Shown here: in pieces, positions 41,431 to 51,127 of the stretch | Layout: the number at the start of each line of letters is the position of its first letter | Numbering within the stretch: position 1 is the stretch's first letter | From: VBOC01 sp964512655 | GTDB taxonomy: Bacteria > Bacteroidota > Ignavibacteria > UBA10030 > SZUA-254 | Direction: 5' to 3' | Length of the DNA stretch: 64,000 nucleotides | Assembly (NCBI GenBank): GCA_964512655.1 | Contig: CAZEJT010000006.1 | Span: 62,001-126,000, forward strand | The notes under the pieces: generated by a model | Database searches by the model: none | Told to the model about the DNA's origin: nothing | What the model saw: the letters and a program-made list of their open reading frames with translations, nothing else | Made by a program: the position numbers and the translations under genes

Positions 41431-42888
41431 TTGAATTCTGCCATTGATGGATTGAAACCGGAACTGGTCTGGAAGTACTTCGCGGAGATCGCCCGCATCC
41501 CGCGCTGCTCGAAGCATGAAAAGGCGATGTCGGAGTACGTCATCGATACCGCCAAGCGGCTCGGCCTTCAGGCCAGGCAGGACAAGATGGGCAACGTGGT
41601 CGTCCGGAAGTCCGCCTATCCGGGATATGACCGCGTTCGCAGCGTAGCCCTGCAGGGCCACCTCGACATGGTCTGCGAGAAAAACGAGGGGAAGGTGCAC
41701 GATTTCTCAAGCGATCCCATCGAACTCGTGCGGAAGGGCAACTTGCTGATGGCCGACGGGACGACGCTCGGAGCCGATAACGGAATCGCCGTCGCGACGA
41801 ACCTCGCGATCATGGAGGACAAGGCCATCGAGCACGGTCCGCTGGAGTTTCTCTTCACGGTGGACGAGGAGACAGGCCTGACCGGCGCGAGCAATCTTGC
41901 CCCCGATCTCCTCGACAGCAAGACCCTCCTGAACCTCGACTCGGAGGAAGAGGGAGCCGTCTATGTGGGCTGCTCGGGGGGAAGAGATACGATCGCCACG
42001 TGGCGGCCGAAGTTCGAGGCGCCCCCTGCCGGCTCAACCCCCTGCCGGCTGACGGTCTCGGGCCTGAAGGGCGGACATTCGGGCCTGGAAATCGATAAGG
42101 GGAGGGGAAATGCGATCAAGATTCTCAACCGTGCGTTGATGCGCATCGGCGAAGCCGGGGCGCGCGTTTCATCCATCGACGGCGGGAACAAGCGCAACGC
42201 CATTCCGCGCGAGTGTTCGGCCTGGGTGTTCATTCCCAAAAAGAAGCTGGCCGAGGCCGCCGCCATGGTGAAATACTCCAATGTCACTCTGAAGGGAGAA
42301 GTCGCCTCCGTCGACCCGGACCTGACTGTAGCTCTTACCGAAGGTCCGGCGCCCAAAAAGGCGAAGGTGGTCTCCAAGGCCGACCAGACCGCCATCATGC
42401 GCACGATCGCGGCTCTTCCCCACGGCGTTTTGAAAATGAGCGCCGATATCCCCGGACTCGTGGAGACGTCGACAAACGTCGCGGTGATCAGCACCACCGC
42501 CAAAGGAATCGTGCTCGCCACCAGCCAGAGGAGCTCCGTAGCAACAGAGCTCGACGAGGCGGTCCTGGGGGTGGAATCGATCTTCGTCCTGGCCGGAGCG
42601 GCGGTCGAGTCTTCGGACGGATATCCCGGCTGGAAGCCGAATCTCGCCTCGCCGATCCTGCACCTCTGCAAGGAGACCTACAAGTCGCTCTTCGGCAAGG
42701 AGCCGGAGGTGAAAGCCATTCATGCCGGCCTTGAGTGCGGCATCATCGGGGAACGCATTCCCGGGATGGACATGGTTTCGTTCGGTCCGACGCTTGAGGG
42801 AGTCCATTCGCCCGACGAGAAGATTTACATCGATTCGGTCGAAAAGTTCTGGACCTTTCTCCTCGGGATCCTAAAGAACGTAGCGTAG
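41431..42888 (+). CDS. pepD: Aminoacyl-histidine dipeptidase PepD
   Basis: Cytoplasmic M20 metallopeptidase that splits dipeptides such as carnosine. The 485 residues show ALQGHLDMVCEKN (metal His/Asp), TTLGADNGIAVA (bridging Asp), FTVDEETGLTGA (Glu-Glu), LKGGHSGLEI in the lid domain, and HAGLECGII near the end. Start is TTG at 41431, supported by AGGAGGG eight bases upstream and the family N terminus. It sits between two OPT transporter genes (13-base gaps), giving an import-and-cleave cassette. Confidence 0.94.
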   Translation: MNSAIDGLKPELVWKYFAEIARIPRCSKHEKAMSEYVIDTAKRLGLQARQDKMGNVVVRKSAYPGYDRVRSVALQGHLDMVCEKNEGKVHDFSSDPIELVRKGNLLMADGTTLGADNGIAVATNLAIMEDKAIEHGPLEFLFTVDEETGLTGASNLAPDLLDSKTLLNLDSEEEGAVYVGCSGGRDTIATWRPKFEAPPAGSTPCRLTVSGLKGGHSGLEIDKGRGNAIKILNRALMRIGEAGARVSSIDGGNKRNAIPRECSAWVFIPKKKLAEAAAMVKYSNVTLKGEVASVDPDLTVALTEGPAPKKAKVVSKADQTAIMRTIAALPHGVLKMSADIPGLVETSTNVAVISTTAKGIVLATSQRSSVATELDEAVLGVESIFVLAGAAVESSDGYPGWKPNLASPILHLCKETYKSLFGKEPEVKAIHAGLECGIIGERIPGMDMVSFGPTLEGVHSPDEKIYIDSVEKFWTFLLGILKNVA

Positions 42889-42901
42889 GCCGACGAGTCC
42901 C

Positions 42902-45055
42902 ATGACGGAAACTCAAGCACCCTACGGCGCGGATCCGCCCAAGGATATTTCTCCCGCACTGCAGCACTTCAGACCGTACGTCTCCCCTCCAGAGTCACCG
43001 GCCGAAGCGACATTTCGCGCGCTTCTTCTTGGCTCGGTTCTCGGAATTATTTTTGGCGCCGCCTCCGTCTACCTTGGCCTGCGAGTGGGTCTCACAACCT
43101 CGGCTTCGATCCCCATCGCGGTCATGTCGATCACGATTCTCAAGAAGCTCGGGAAGTCGACCATCCTTGAGAACAATATCGTTCAGACCGTGGGATCGGC
43201 GGGCGAATCGATCGCCGCGGCAGTCGTCTTCACCGTTCCCGCGCTCATCTTCCTGGGGTACGCGCTGAGCGTTTCGCTCACGCTTCTCATCGCGCTGACC
43301 GGAGGAGTCCTCGGCGTTTTGATGATGATACCTCTTCGCCGGTATCTCATCGTGAAAGAGCACGGCAAGCTCCGCTTTCCGGAGGGGACCGCCTGCGCCG
43401 AAATCCTGAAAGCCGGAGAGACGGGCGGAACAAGCGCCGCGAAGATTTTCAAGGGAATGGGAATCGGAGCGATCTTCAAGCTCCTCCCGAGCCTCTTCGG
43501 GTTCTGGAAGCCCGTGCCTCAAAGAGATCTTGGCTGGTATCCCGGTTCCTCGATCGGGATGGACGTATCTCCCGAGCTCATGGGAGTGGGGTATATCATC
43601 GGATGGGAGACATCCGTGATCATGGCGGCCGGAGGGCTCCTTTCCTCGTTCATCCTCGGTCCTGTAATCGCATTCGCCGGGAGAACGGCGACGGAGGCGA
43701 TCTATCCCGCGACGAAGCTCATCAGCGCCATGTCTCCGTATGAGATCTGGAAAAGCTATATCAAGTACATCGGAGCCGGCGCGGTTGCGACGGGCGGCAT
43801 TCTCGGCCTCTTCCGCGCGCTCCCCGCGATCTGGGATTCCCTTCGCGCTTCAATCAAACAGTTCGCGAGCGAACGACTCGGCGGAGGGGAGAACATCCAG
43901 ATAGAACGAACGGAGCGCGACACGCCGATGACCGTTGTCGCGTTCGGATCGCTCTTTCTCGTCCTGTTCATCTGGCTCGTTCCCACCTTCCGGATGAACC
44001 TCCTCGGGGCGGCGTTGATCGTCCTCTTCGGCTTCCTCTTTTCCGTAGTGTCGGCGCGCATCACGGGGATCGTGGGCTCTTCCTCAAGCCCTCTTTCGGG
44101 GATGACGATCGCGGTGCTGATGGGCACGTGCCTGATCTTCCTTGCAGTCGGCTGGGGCGGGTCAGCGTACACGTACCTTGCGCTTGTCATCGGCGCGGTG
44201 GTCTGCATCGCGATCAGCAACGCAGGAACCACGGCTCAGGATCTCAAGACCGGGTTTCTGGTGGGCGCCACCCCGAGAGCCCAGCAGCTGGGTCTCCTGA
44301 TCGGCGTCGTCACCTCCGCCTGCGTCGTCGGCTATACGATGATCCTGTTGAACACGAGTCAGACAAAAGAAACCGTTCTTGAGAAGCCCTTCGCCCCGCC
44401 GCCGGCGTCGATCGCCAACGCCGAACCCATCGAAGCCCGTGACGGGAAAACATACATCCTGGCGAAGGTAACGGGCGTGGAGGGGGTAGAGCCGGGGAAT
44501 TATCTGGTGGACCAACAGACGCTCCTGGCGGTCAAGCGGCGCACCGACGGGATCGGGGGAAGGGAACTGGCGGCGCCGCAGGCCAACCTGATGGCCGTTC
44601 TCATCGGAGGGCTCCTGGAGCAGAAGCTCCCCTGGGGACTGATCATGATCGGGGTGTGCATCGCCCTCTTCATAGAGCTGATGGGGATGCATTCGCTCAC
44701 CTTTGCGGTGGGAGTTTATCTGCCGCTTTCTTCGACCCTGCCGATACTCTGCGGGGGGGTGGTGAGGAAGATCGCCGACAGAGTCTACAAGCGGAAGCCG
44801 GACGACCCCGAGGAGAGCGAAGGGACGCTCATGTCTTCAGGCCTGATCGCGGGCGGCGCCCTCATAGGCGTGCTGGGCGCGTTCCTGCATTTTGTGACTA
44901 CGTTCGATGACGACGACACGGGACTGCCGCTTAATCTGGCGTTCGCCTACAAGGCGTTCCGGTTCCTGTGGGACACGGATGTTCTCTCGGTTATCCTCTT
45001 CGGAGTCCTTGGATACTTCCTCCTGCGCGGGGCGGCTCAGCGAAAGGCGGCGTAG
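42902..45055 (+). CDS. OPT-family oligopeptide transporter 2
   Basis: 717 residues, homologous throughout to the first OPT protein (LRVGLTTSASIPIAVMS, KSTILENNIVQTVGSAGESI, GATPRAQQLGLLIGV). It differs by a hydrophilic insertion of about 50 residues near 490-540 (KPFAPPPASIANAEPIEARD onward), which precedes a conserved APQANLMAVLIGGLLEQKLP block. The two may have different substrates. Last gene of the peptide cassette. Confidence 0.93.
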   Translation: MTETQAPYGADPPKDISPALQHFRPYVSPPESPAEATFRALLLGSVLGIIFGAASVYLGLRVGLTTSASIPIAVMSITILKKLGKSTILENNIVQTVGSAGESIAAAVVFTVPALIFLGYALSVSLTLLIALTGGVLGVLMMIPLRRYLIVKEHGKLRFPEGTACAEILKAGETGGTSAAKIFKGMGIGAIFKLLPSLFGFWKPVPQRDLGWYPGSSIGMDVSPELMGVGYIIGWETSVIMAAGGLLSSFILGPVIAFAGRTATEAIYPATKLISAMSPYEIWKSYIKYIGAGAVATGGILGLFRALPAIWDSLRASIKQFASERLGGGENIQIERTERDTPMTVVAFGSLFLVLFIWLVPTFRMNLLGAALIVLFGFLFSVVSARITGIVGSSSSPLSGMTIAVLMGTCLIFLAVGWGGSAYTYLALVIGAVVCIAISNAGTTAQDLKTGFLVGATPRAQQLGLLIGVVTSACVVGYTMILLNTSQTKETVLEKPFAPPPASIANAEPIEARDGKTYILAKVTGVEGVEPGNYLVDQQTLLAVKRRTDGIGGRELAAPQANLMAVLIGGLLEQKLPWGLIMIGVCIALFIELMGMHSLTFAVGVYLPLSSTLPILCGGVVRKIADRVYKRKPDDPEESEGTLMSSGLIAGGALIGVLGAFLHFVTTFDDDDTGLPLNLAFAYKAFRFLWDTDVLSVILFGVLGYFLLRGAAQRKAA

Positions 45056-45151
45056 GCGGTACCGTACGGCCCCGCTCCTTTGCGGGCAACCCTCCTGTGC
45101 AATCATGCCGGCGGAATGAAAATCACTCTCTAAGCGTTTCTATCTTGGTGG

Positions 45152-45547
45152 ATGATAGAGTATCTTCACAAGAAGCATTTCACCGTCGACCAGGCTCGGC
45201 GGATGCTCCAGGGAATCACCTCTCTTATAGAGGAGATGGCCGACCTCAAAAAACGGCTTGATGAGAGGGGATATGACGTCTACAAGCACCAATACTTCGG
45301 GGGGACCGGGCCTAACGGCGAGAGGTTTTTCCCCCCGGAATTGGAACGTCTTGCGGCAATTGCGAAGAATCTCGATAAAAAGGGAATTCTGATTAAAGGG
45401 CTCGACGATGGATTAATCGATTTTCCGCACGTCCGGTCTAACGGTGAAGAGGTGTATCTCTGCTGGAAGGCCGGAGAAAGCGATATCAGGTTCTGGCACC
45501 AGATTCAGGATGGATTTGAAGGGCGAAGGCCGCTGGACGATCTGTAA
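45152..45547 (+). CDS. DUF2203 family protein
   Basis: 131 residues, no signal. The sequence opens with HKKHFTVDQARRMLQGITSL, has a helical region, then LLIKGLDDGLIDFPH-like IKGLDDGLIDFPHVRSNGEE and ends with YLCWKAGESDIRFWHQIQDG, the DUF2203 hallmark. Function unknown. It lies between the OPT gene and the efflux adaptor. Confidence 0.87.
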   Translation: MIEYLHKKHFTVDQARRMLQGITSLIEEMADLKKRLDERGYDVYKHQYFGGTGPNGERFFPPELERLAAIAKNLDKKGILIKGLDDGLIDFPHVRSNGEEVYLCWKAGESDIRFWHQIQDGFEGRRPLDDL

Positions 45548-45592
45548 GCCGCGGCGCGCCCCGAACCGCTCAACAGGAACCAATCATCGACC

Positions 45593-46936
45593 ATGAAAAA
45601 GCTTTACCTCTACCTGCTCATCGCCGTCGTAGTCGTCGGGGGACTCGGGTATCTCTGGCTCTCGGGCTCGAACTCCAAGGATCCCCGCTACCGGACGGAA
45701 AAAGCTTCGCGCGGCGGCATCGTCCTTCAGGTGCGCGCGACCGGCGTCATCAACCCCGTGAAGACAGTCGAAGTCGGTTCCCAGGTATCCGGAACCATCT
45801 TAAAGATCTACGTCGACTTCAACAGCAAGGTGACCAAAAACCAGGTCGTCGCCGAGATTGATCCGACCTTCCTTCAGGCATCTGTCAAGGAAGCCGAGGC
45901 GAACGTCGAGCATAACCAGGCGCAGGTCAACGAAGCCCAGAGGACCCTTACCCGCACCACGGAGCTTTTCAAGAAGGATCTCGTAGCCCAGGCCGACATG
46001 GATGCGGCGAAGACGGGCTCCGAAGCAGCTGTCGCACAGCTCAAGCAGACCCAGGCCGCCCTCGACCGCGCGAAAGTGAATCTCCTCTATGCGATCATCC
46101 GGTCGCCCATCGACGGAGTGGTGATCGAACGCGACGTGGACGTCGGCCAGACCGTGGCGGCGAGCCTGCAGACCCCGAAACTCTTCTCCATCGCGAACGA
46201 CCTGATGAGGATGCAGGTCGAGGCGAGCGTGGATGAAGCGGACATCGGAGAGATCAAGGAAGGGGAGAAAGTGTCATTCACCGTCGACGCGTATCCCGAG
46301 CAGCAGTTTGCCGGAGCCGTGTCACAGGTCCGGCTTGCCCCCGTGACTGTCCAGAACGTCGTGACCTACACGGTCGTGATCGATGTCCCGAATCCCGACC
46401 TCAAGCTCCGGCCGGGCATGACGGCTACCGTGTCGATCCTCGTCGATCAGCGCGACAACGCGCTGCGTGTTCCGACTCTCGCTCTTCGCTTCCAGCCTCC
46501 GGCGGACGCTGCGACAAAATCCGGGGACCAAGGCCAGACGCCCGCTGCCGCAGTATCCGACACCGGGCGAGCGCGGGGCAATCGTCCCGACGGGGGCATG
46601 CAGGGCGGAGGTCAGCGGAAGTGGCAGGGTGCTCAGGGCGGTCCGGGACAATGGGCAAACAAGATGGGGGGTGGATCCTCCGATCAGCACCAAAACCGTA
46701 AGCAGCAGATTTGGGTGATGGATGCCAACAAGAATCTGAAACAGGTGATGGTCATGCTGGGCCTGAGCGACAACAGGTACGTGGAAATCACCGGCGGTGA
46801 TCTCAAAGAAGGGGACGAGGTCATCATCGGGATGGCCGCCGTGGAAACGGCGAGCGCCCCCAACCAGCAGAACAATCCGTTCGCGCCCCGCGGCATGGGC
46901 GGACCGGGCGGCGGCGGCGGCGGACGCGGCCGATGA
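45593..46936 (+). CDS. MacA-like periplasmic adaptor (HlyD family)
   Basis: Membrane-fusion protein of a MacAB-type exporter. The 447 residues: anchor helix at about 4-24, lipoyl half (VGSQVSGTILKIYVDFNSK), alpha-hairpin with periodic NQAQVNEAQRTLTRT and AKTGSEAAVAQLKQ, second lipoyl half (RSPIDGVVIERDVDVGQTV), beta barrel, and membrane-proximal domain. A low-complexity insert rich in Gly, Gln and Asn lies near 320-370, and the C terminus is Gly-rich. Stop and next start overlap by four bases. No matching ATPase gene is present. Confidence 0.92.
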   Translation: MKKLYLYLLIAVVVVGGLGYLWLSGSNSKDPRYRTEKASRGGIVLQVRATGVINPVKTVEVGSQVSGTILKIYVDFNSKVTKNQVVAEIDPTFLQASVKEAEANVEHNQAQVNEAQRTLTRTTELFKKDLVAQADMDAAKTGSEAAVAQLKQTQAALDRAKVNLLYAIIRSPIDGVVIERDVDVGQTVAASLQTPKLFSIANDLMRMQVEASVDEADIGEIKEGEKVSFTVDAYPEQQFAGAVSQVRLAPVTVQNVVTYTVVIDVPNPDLKLRPGMTATVSILVDQRDNALRVPTLALRFQPPADAATKSGDQGQTPAAAVSDTGRARGNRPDGGMQGGGQRKWQGAQGGPGQWANKMGGGSSDQHQNRKQQIWVMDANKNLKQVMVMLGLSDNRYVEITGGDLKEGDEVIIGMAAVETASAPNQQNNPFAPRGMGGPGGGGGGRGR

Positions 46937-48153
46937 TGCGCTATCTTGAAATACTCCGCATCGCGTTTGACTCGCTCATCCGGCAGAAGATGCGATCGCT
47001 CCTCACCATGCTCGGCATCATCATCGGGGTAGGAGCCGTCATTGCAGTGGTGGCCATAGGGCAGGGGGCGCAAGCGTCGGTTGAGGCGCAGATCAGCAGT
47101 CTCGGGTCAAACGTCCTGATGGTATTTCCCGGATCGACCACCCGCGGGGGGGTCTTCTCCGGCGCGGGAACGGGCACGTCGCTCACCGAGGAGGATGCCC
47201 AGGCGGTGAAGGACCAATGCCCGGCGGTTGCGTACATGAGTCCGATCCTCCGTAGCGGGGCGCAGGTCATCTACGGGGACATCAACTGGGGCACATCGCT
47301 GCAGGGTGGAACCGTCGATCTCTTCTCAATCAGGGACTGGCAGATCGCATCGGGCGACTTTTTCACCGATCAGGATGTTCGTGCGGCGACGAAGGTGTGC
47401 CTCATCGGTCACACCGTCGCGGCGCAGCTCTTCGAGACGGCCGATCCGGTCAATCAGACCATTCGAGTGCGCAACATCCCGTTCAAAGTGATCGGCACGC
47501 TCAAGCCGAAGGGGCAGAACGCCATGGGGCAGGACCAGGACGATCTGATCATCATGCCCTATACTACCCTGCAGAAACGTCTGATGGGGAATACAAGAAG
47601 CTGGGGGTTTCTCGCATCCGCGGTCTCCAAGCCCCAGATCCCTGAGGCGCAGCAGCAGATCACCGACCTTCTGCGCGCCCGCCACAAGCTCGGCTTTATG
47701 GACGATAATGACTTCACCATTCGAAACCAGACTGAAATCGCGGACGCGCAGACCGCGACGACGCGAATCATGACGAGTCTCCTCGCGGGTATCGCCGCAG
47801 TTTCACTCATCGTCGGCGGGATCGGCATCATGAACATCATGCTGGTCTCTGTCACCGAAAGAACCCGTGAGATCGGGGTGCGCATGTCGATCGGCGCACG
47901 CAAGTTCGACATCCTGACGCAGTTCCTGATGGAAGCGATCGTCATGAGCGTCGCCGGCGGCATTATCGGCATCGCTGTCGGTATAGCCAGTTCCGGGCTG
48001 GTGGCAAAGCTCGTAGGCTGGCCGACGTTTGTCACCCCGATTTCCATAATGCTGGCAGTCGGCTTTTCGATGCTTGTGGGAATACTCTTCGGATTCTATC
48101 CCGCCCGCAAAGCGGCCCTCCTCCACCCGATCGACGCCCTGCGATATGAGTAG
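46933..48153 (+). CDS. MacB-like ABC transporter permease without ATPase domain
   Basis: 406-residue MacB/FtsX permease: N-terminal helix (about 20-45, MRSLLTMLGIIIGVGAVIAV), periplasmic MacB_PCD domain (about 50-270), and three C-terminal helices (about 280-310, 335-360, 370-392) with GGIGIMNIMLVSVTERTREI. It lacks the N-terminal nucleotide-binding domain of E. coli MacB. No ATPase gene is next to it; uvrB follows. The ATPase must be elsewhere or shared. Genes overlap (ATGA). Confidence 0.92.
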   Translation: MMRYLEILRIAFDSLIRQKMRSLLTMLGIIIGVGAVIAVVAIGQGAQASVEAQISSLGSNVLMVFPGSTTRGGVFSGAGTGTSLTEEDAQAVKDQCPAVAYMSPILRSGAQVIYGDINWGTSLQGGTVDLFSIRDWQIASGDFFTDQDVRAATKVCLIGHTVAAQLFETADPVNQTIRVRNIPFKVIGTLKPKGQNAMGQDQDDLIIMPYTTLQKRLMGNTRSWGFLASAVSKPQIPEAQQQITDLLRARHKLGFMDDNDFTIRNQTEIADAQTATTRIMTSLLAGIAAVSLIVGGIGIMNIMLVSVTERTREIGVRMSIGARKFDILTQFLMEAIVMSVAGGIIGIAVGIASSGLVAKLVGWPTFVTPISIMLAVGFSMLVGILFGFYPARKAALLHPIDALRYE

Positions 48154-48180
48154 CTGCGGGTAGTAGCCCGCAACTATTCA

Positions 48181-48203
48181 CGCCGGCTGAAGCCGGCGCC
48201 TAC
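48181..48203. repeat. Dispersed repeat family A, copy 5
   Basis: CGCCGGCTGAAGCCGGCGCC followed by TAC, 28 bases after the permease stop. A small hairpin, TGCGGG...CCCGCA (48155-48172), precedes it. Confidence 0.88.
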
Positions 48204-48223
48204 AGCGTCCGCCCACCATGCCG

Positions 48224-48252
48224 TTGAAATCGTGCTCTCTTTTGCATAGATT
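48224..48252 (+). promoter_or_regulatory. uvrB promoter
   Basis: TTGAAA (48224-48229), 17-base spacer, TAGATT (48247-48252). The uvrB ATG is seven bases after the -10, so the mRNA would start at or next to the start codon. Confidence 0.65.
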
Positions 48253-48258
48253 GTCTCG

Positions 48259-50274
48259 ATGCCCTACCAGCTCGTCTCCAATTTTCAGCCCGCAGGCGAT
48301 CAACCCGAGGCCATTCGTCAATTGACGGAAGGCGTTCTGCGCGGCGACCGCTACCAGACGCTTCTCGGCGTGACCGGAAGCGGGAAAACATTCACGATTT
48401 CGAACGTGATCAAGGCGGTCAACAGGCCCGTTCTCGTCATGTCGCATAACAAGACGCTGGCGGCCCAGCTCTACGCCGAGTTCAGACAGTTCTTCCCCCA
48501 CGACCGCGTCGAATTCTTCATCTCCTACTACGATTACTACCAGCCGGAAGCCTACATCCCCGGGAGCGACACGTACATCGCGAAGGACGCTTCGATCAAC
48601 GATGAAATCGACCGCCTCCGGCTGCGCGCCACGAGCGCGCTCCTCAGCGGCGGGAAAAACGTGATCGTCGTGGCTTCCGTCAGCTGCATCTATGGGATCG
48701 GCGCGCCCGATGAGTGGCTCGACCAGATGGTTTCGATCAGGAAAGGCCAGCGGATCGACCGCAGCGACCTCCTCCGCAAGCTCCTCAATATCCACTACGT
48801 CCGGAACGATTTCGATTTCAAGCGCGGGACATTCAGAGTGCGGGGAGACGTCATCGAGATCCTCCCGGCCTACGAAGTGGAACAGGGGCTACGCGTTCAG
48901 CTGTTCGGGGACGAGATCGAGAAGATCGCCTCGATCAACCCACTGACGGGGCAGATCATTGCGGAGCGAGAATCGGACATCATCTATCCCGCCAAGCATT
49001 TCGTGACGTCCGCGCCGACGCTCGAGCGGGCCCTCAAGGGCATCCGGGAGGAGCTTGACGAACGTCTTGAGTTTCTCCGAACAACGGGAAAGCTTCTCGA
49101 AGCCCAGCGTCTCGAGCAGCGGACTCGCTTTGACATGGAGATGATGGAGGAGATCGGCTACTGCGCGGGGATCGAGAATTACTCCCGCCACATCGCCGGC
49201 AGGGCTCCGGGCTCCAGGCCGTACTGCCTCCTCGATTATTTCAAGGACGACTTTCTCACGATCGTCGACGAGTCGCACGTGACCGTTCCCCAGATCGGCG
49301 GGATGTGGCACGGCGACCGCTCCCGCAAGACGACGCTGATCGACCACGGATTCCGCCTTCCCTCGGCCCTCGACAACCGTCCCCTCACGTTCGAGGAGTG
49401 GGAGGCGATGGAGAAGCAGGTCATCTTCGTGAGCGCGACGCCGGGGGAGTACGAGCTGGAAAAATCGAAGGGAGTCGTGGTGGAGCAGATCATCCGCCCG
49501 ACCGGGCTAGTCGACCCGGAGGTGGTCGTGCGCCCCGTGAAGAATCAGATCGACGACCTGATCGCCGAGATCCGGGAACGGACGGCGCGCAAGGAGCGCT
49601 CGCTCGTGACGACGCTGACGAAGCGGATGGCGGAAGACCTTGCGAAATACCTGAGCGACATTTCGGTGAAGGTGCGCTACATCCATTCAGAGATCGACGC
49701 GCTGGAGCGCGTGGAAATCCTGCGCGATCTGCGGCTCGGAGATTTCGACGTCCTGGTGGGCGTGAACCTCCTCAGGGAAGGGCTCGATCTGCCGGAGGTT
49801 TCGCTTGTGGCAATACTCGACGCCGACAAGGAGGGCTTCCTGAGGTCCGACCGCTCGCTGATACAGACCGCCGGCCGCACCGCGCGAAACGTCAACGGCA
49901 GGGTCATCCTGTATGCCGACGTCATGACGGGCTCCATGAAACGGATGCTCGACGAGACGAGCAGACGCCGGGTGAAGCAGGCGGGGTACAATGCCGAACG
50001 GGGGATTATTCCCAAGACAATTTACAAGTCGACTGAAGAGGTTCTTGCGTCCACCGCCGTGGCCGACGTGAAGGGCGCCCGCGACGCGCGGCGCGAAAGG
50101 GAGAAAGTGCCCCTCGTCGCGGAATCGGTCCTCAAGTACATGACGGTGGATCAGAAGAAAGACCTGCTGGAGGAGATGCGCGCCGAAATGCGGAATGCCG
50201 CGAAAGACCTGGAGTTCGAGCGCGCGGCCGAGTTGCGCGACGAAATCGGCCGGCTGGAAAAGATGGTTCACTGA
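48259..50274 (+). CDS. uvrB: Excinuclease ABC subunit B
   Basis: Damage-verifying helicase-like subunit of nucleotide excision repair. The 671 residues have Walker A GVTGSGKT at about 37-44, the beta-hairpin YYDYYQPEAYIP at about 93-104, DESH in TIVDESHVTVPQ, motif VI QTAGRTARN, and a C-terminal UVR domain (about 632-668: LEFERAAELRDEI) that binds UvrA/UvrC. No Shine-Dalgarno before the ATG, in line with the promoter being so close. Confidence 0.97.
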   Translation: MPYQLVSNFQPAGDQPEAIRQLTEGVLRGDRYQTLLGVTGSGKTFTISNVIKAVNRPVLVMSHNKTLAAQLYAEFRQFFPHDRVEFFISYYDYYQPEAYIPGSDTYIAKDASINDEIDRLRLRATSALLSGGKNVIVVASVSCIYGIGAPDEWLDQMVSIRKGQRIDRSDLLRKLLNIHYVRNDFDFKRGTFRVRGDVIEILPAYEVEQGLRVQLFGDEIEKIASINPLTGQIIAERESDIIYPAKHFVTSAPTLERALKGIREELDERLEFLRTTGKLLEAQRLEQRTRFDMEMMEEIGYCAGIENYSRHIAGRAPGSRPYCLLDYFKDDFLTIVDESHVTVPQIGGMWHGDRSRKTTLIDHGFRLPSALDNRPLTFEEWEAMEKQVIFVSATPGEYELEKSKGVVVEQIIRPTGLVDPEVVVRPVKNQIDDLIAEIRERTARKERSLVTTLTKRMAEDLAKYLSDISVKVRYIHSEIDALERVEILRDLRLGDFDVLVGVNLLREGLDLPEVSLVAILDADKEGFLRSDRSLIQTAGRTARNVNGRVILYADVMTGSMKRMLDETSRRRVKQAGYNAERGIIPKTIYKSTEEVLASTAVADVKGARDARREREKVPLVAESVLKYMTVDQKKDLLEEMRAEMRNAAKDLEFERAAELRDEIGRLEKMVH

Positions 50275-50300
50275 ACCTTAGCCCCGGGAGGAGTTGTGTC

Positions 50301-51029
50301 ATGGGGGCCGTGCGAACACGCGCAGGCACGTTCTTCAAAAACATTCTCGCCCCGGTCTGGGACTTTGTCTACCCTCCCGTTTGCCTCACCTGCGATGCCC
50401 TCCTCGATATCGAAGGGGTGAAGGTCTGCCCTCAATGCTGGAACTCTATTCCATGCCTGACAGAAGGGGAGGGAGTGTGGGCTGAACTTCGCCAGGATCT
50501 CTGCGGCGACGGCCTCGTCTCCGATATTTACTCACGGTATCTCTTTCAGAAGGAAGGGGTGCTCCATCAGGTCGTCCACCACCTCAAGTACCGCGGAATG
50601 AGATCGCTCGGCCGGTTGCTCGGGAAGGAAGTGGGAAAGGAGCTTCTCGCCAGGCCGGACTTTCTGGCGGCCGACGCGCTCATCCCGATTCCGCTTCACA
50701 ACACCAAGCGGCGCGAACGGGGCTATAATCAGGCCGAGGAGGTATCACTCGGCATCTCCGCTGTGACGAAGATACCCGTGTGGCGTTCGGTCCTCGTCCG
50801 AAGCTGCTACACAGAATCACAGACCGGACTCGACCGGGATCACCGGATGGAAAACGTTCGCGGCGCGTTTGTGATTCATCCGGGCGCCAAAGGATCCGTG
50901 GAGGGCCGAACGATTATTCTCGTCGACGACGTGATCACCACGGGCTCGACGATCCTCGCATGCGCGGCGGAGCTGAAGCTCAGCGGGGCGGACAAAGTGC
51001 TCGCCGTCTCGGCGGCGATCGCTTCATAA
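50301..51029 (+). CDS. ComF-family phosphoribosyltransferase-like protein
   Basis: 242 residues. An N-terminal zinc-binding double CxxC (C28, C31, C43, C46) is followed by a type I phosphoribosyltransferase domain with IILVDDVITTGST as the PRPP loop near 210. ComF takes part in DNA uptake in competent bacteria; many homologues have no proven role. The gene starts 27 bases after uvrB. The start at 50301 agrees with GGGAGGAGT seven bases upstream. Confidence 0.9.
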   Translation: MGAVRTRAGTFFKNILAPVWDFVYPPVCLTCDALLDIEGVKVCPQCWNSIPCLTEGEGVWAELRQDLCGDGLVSDIYSRYLFQKEGVLHQVVHHLKYRGMRSLGRLLGKEVGKELLARPDFLAADALIPIPLHNTKRRERGYNQAEEVSLGISAVTKIPVWRSVLVRSCYTESQTGLDRDHRMENVRGAFVIHPGAKGSVEGRTIILVDDVITTGSTILACAAELKLSGADKVLAVSAAIAS

Positions 51030-51030
51030 G

Positions 51031-51059
51031 TTGATATTCGCCCGCGTTTTGGGTATATT
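51031..51059 (+). promoter_or_regulatory. gap promoter
   Basis: TTGATA (51031-51036), 17-base spacer, TATATT (51054-51059), just after the comF stop. Leader about 62 bases. Confidence 0.65.
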
Positions 51060-51127
51060 TTTCCCGGTCGCGCCCCATCTTTCCTCAATTCACATCGAAA
51101 ATTCAATCGCCAATCGGAGAATAGACA

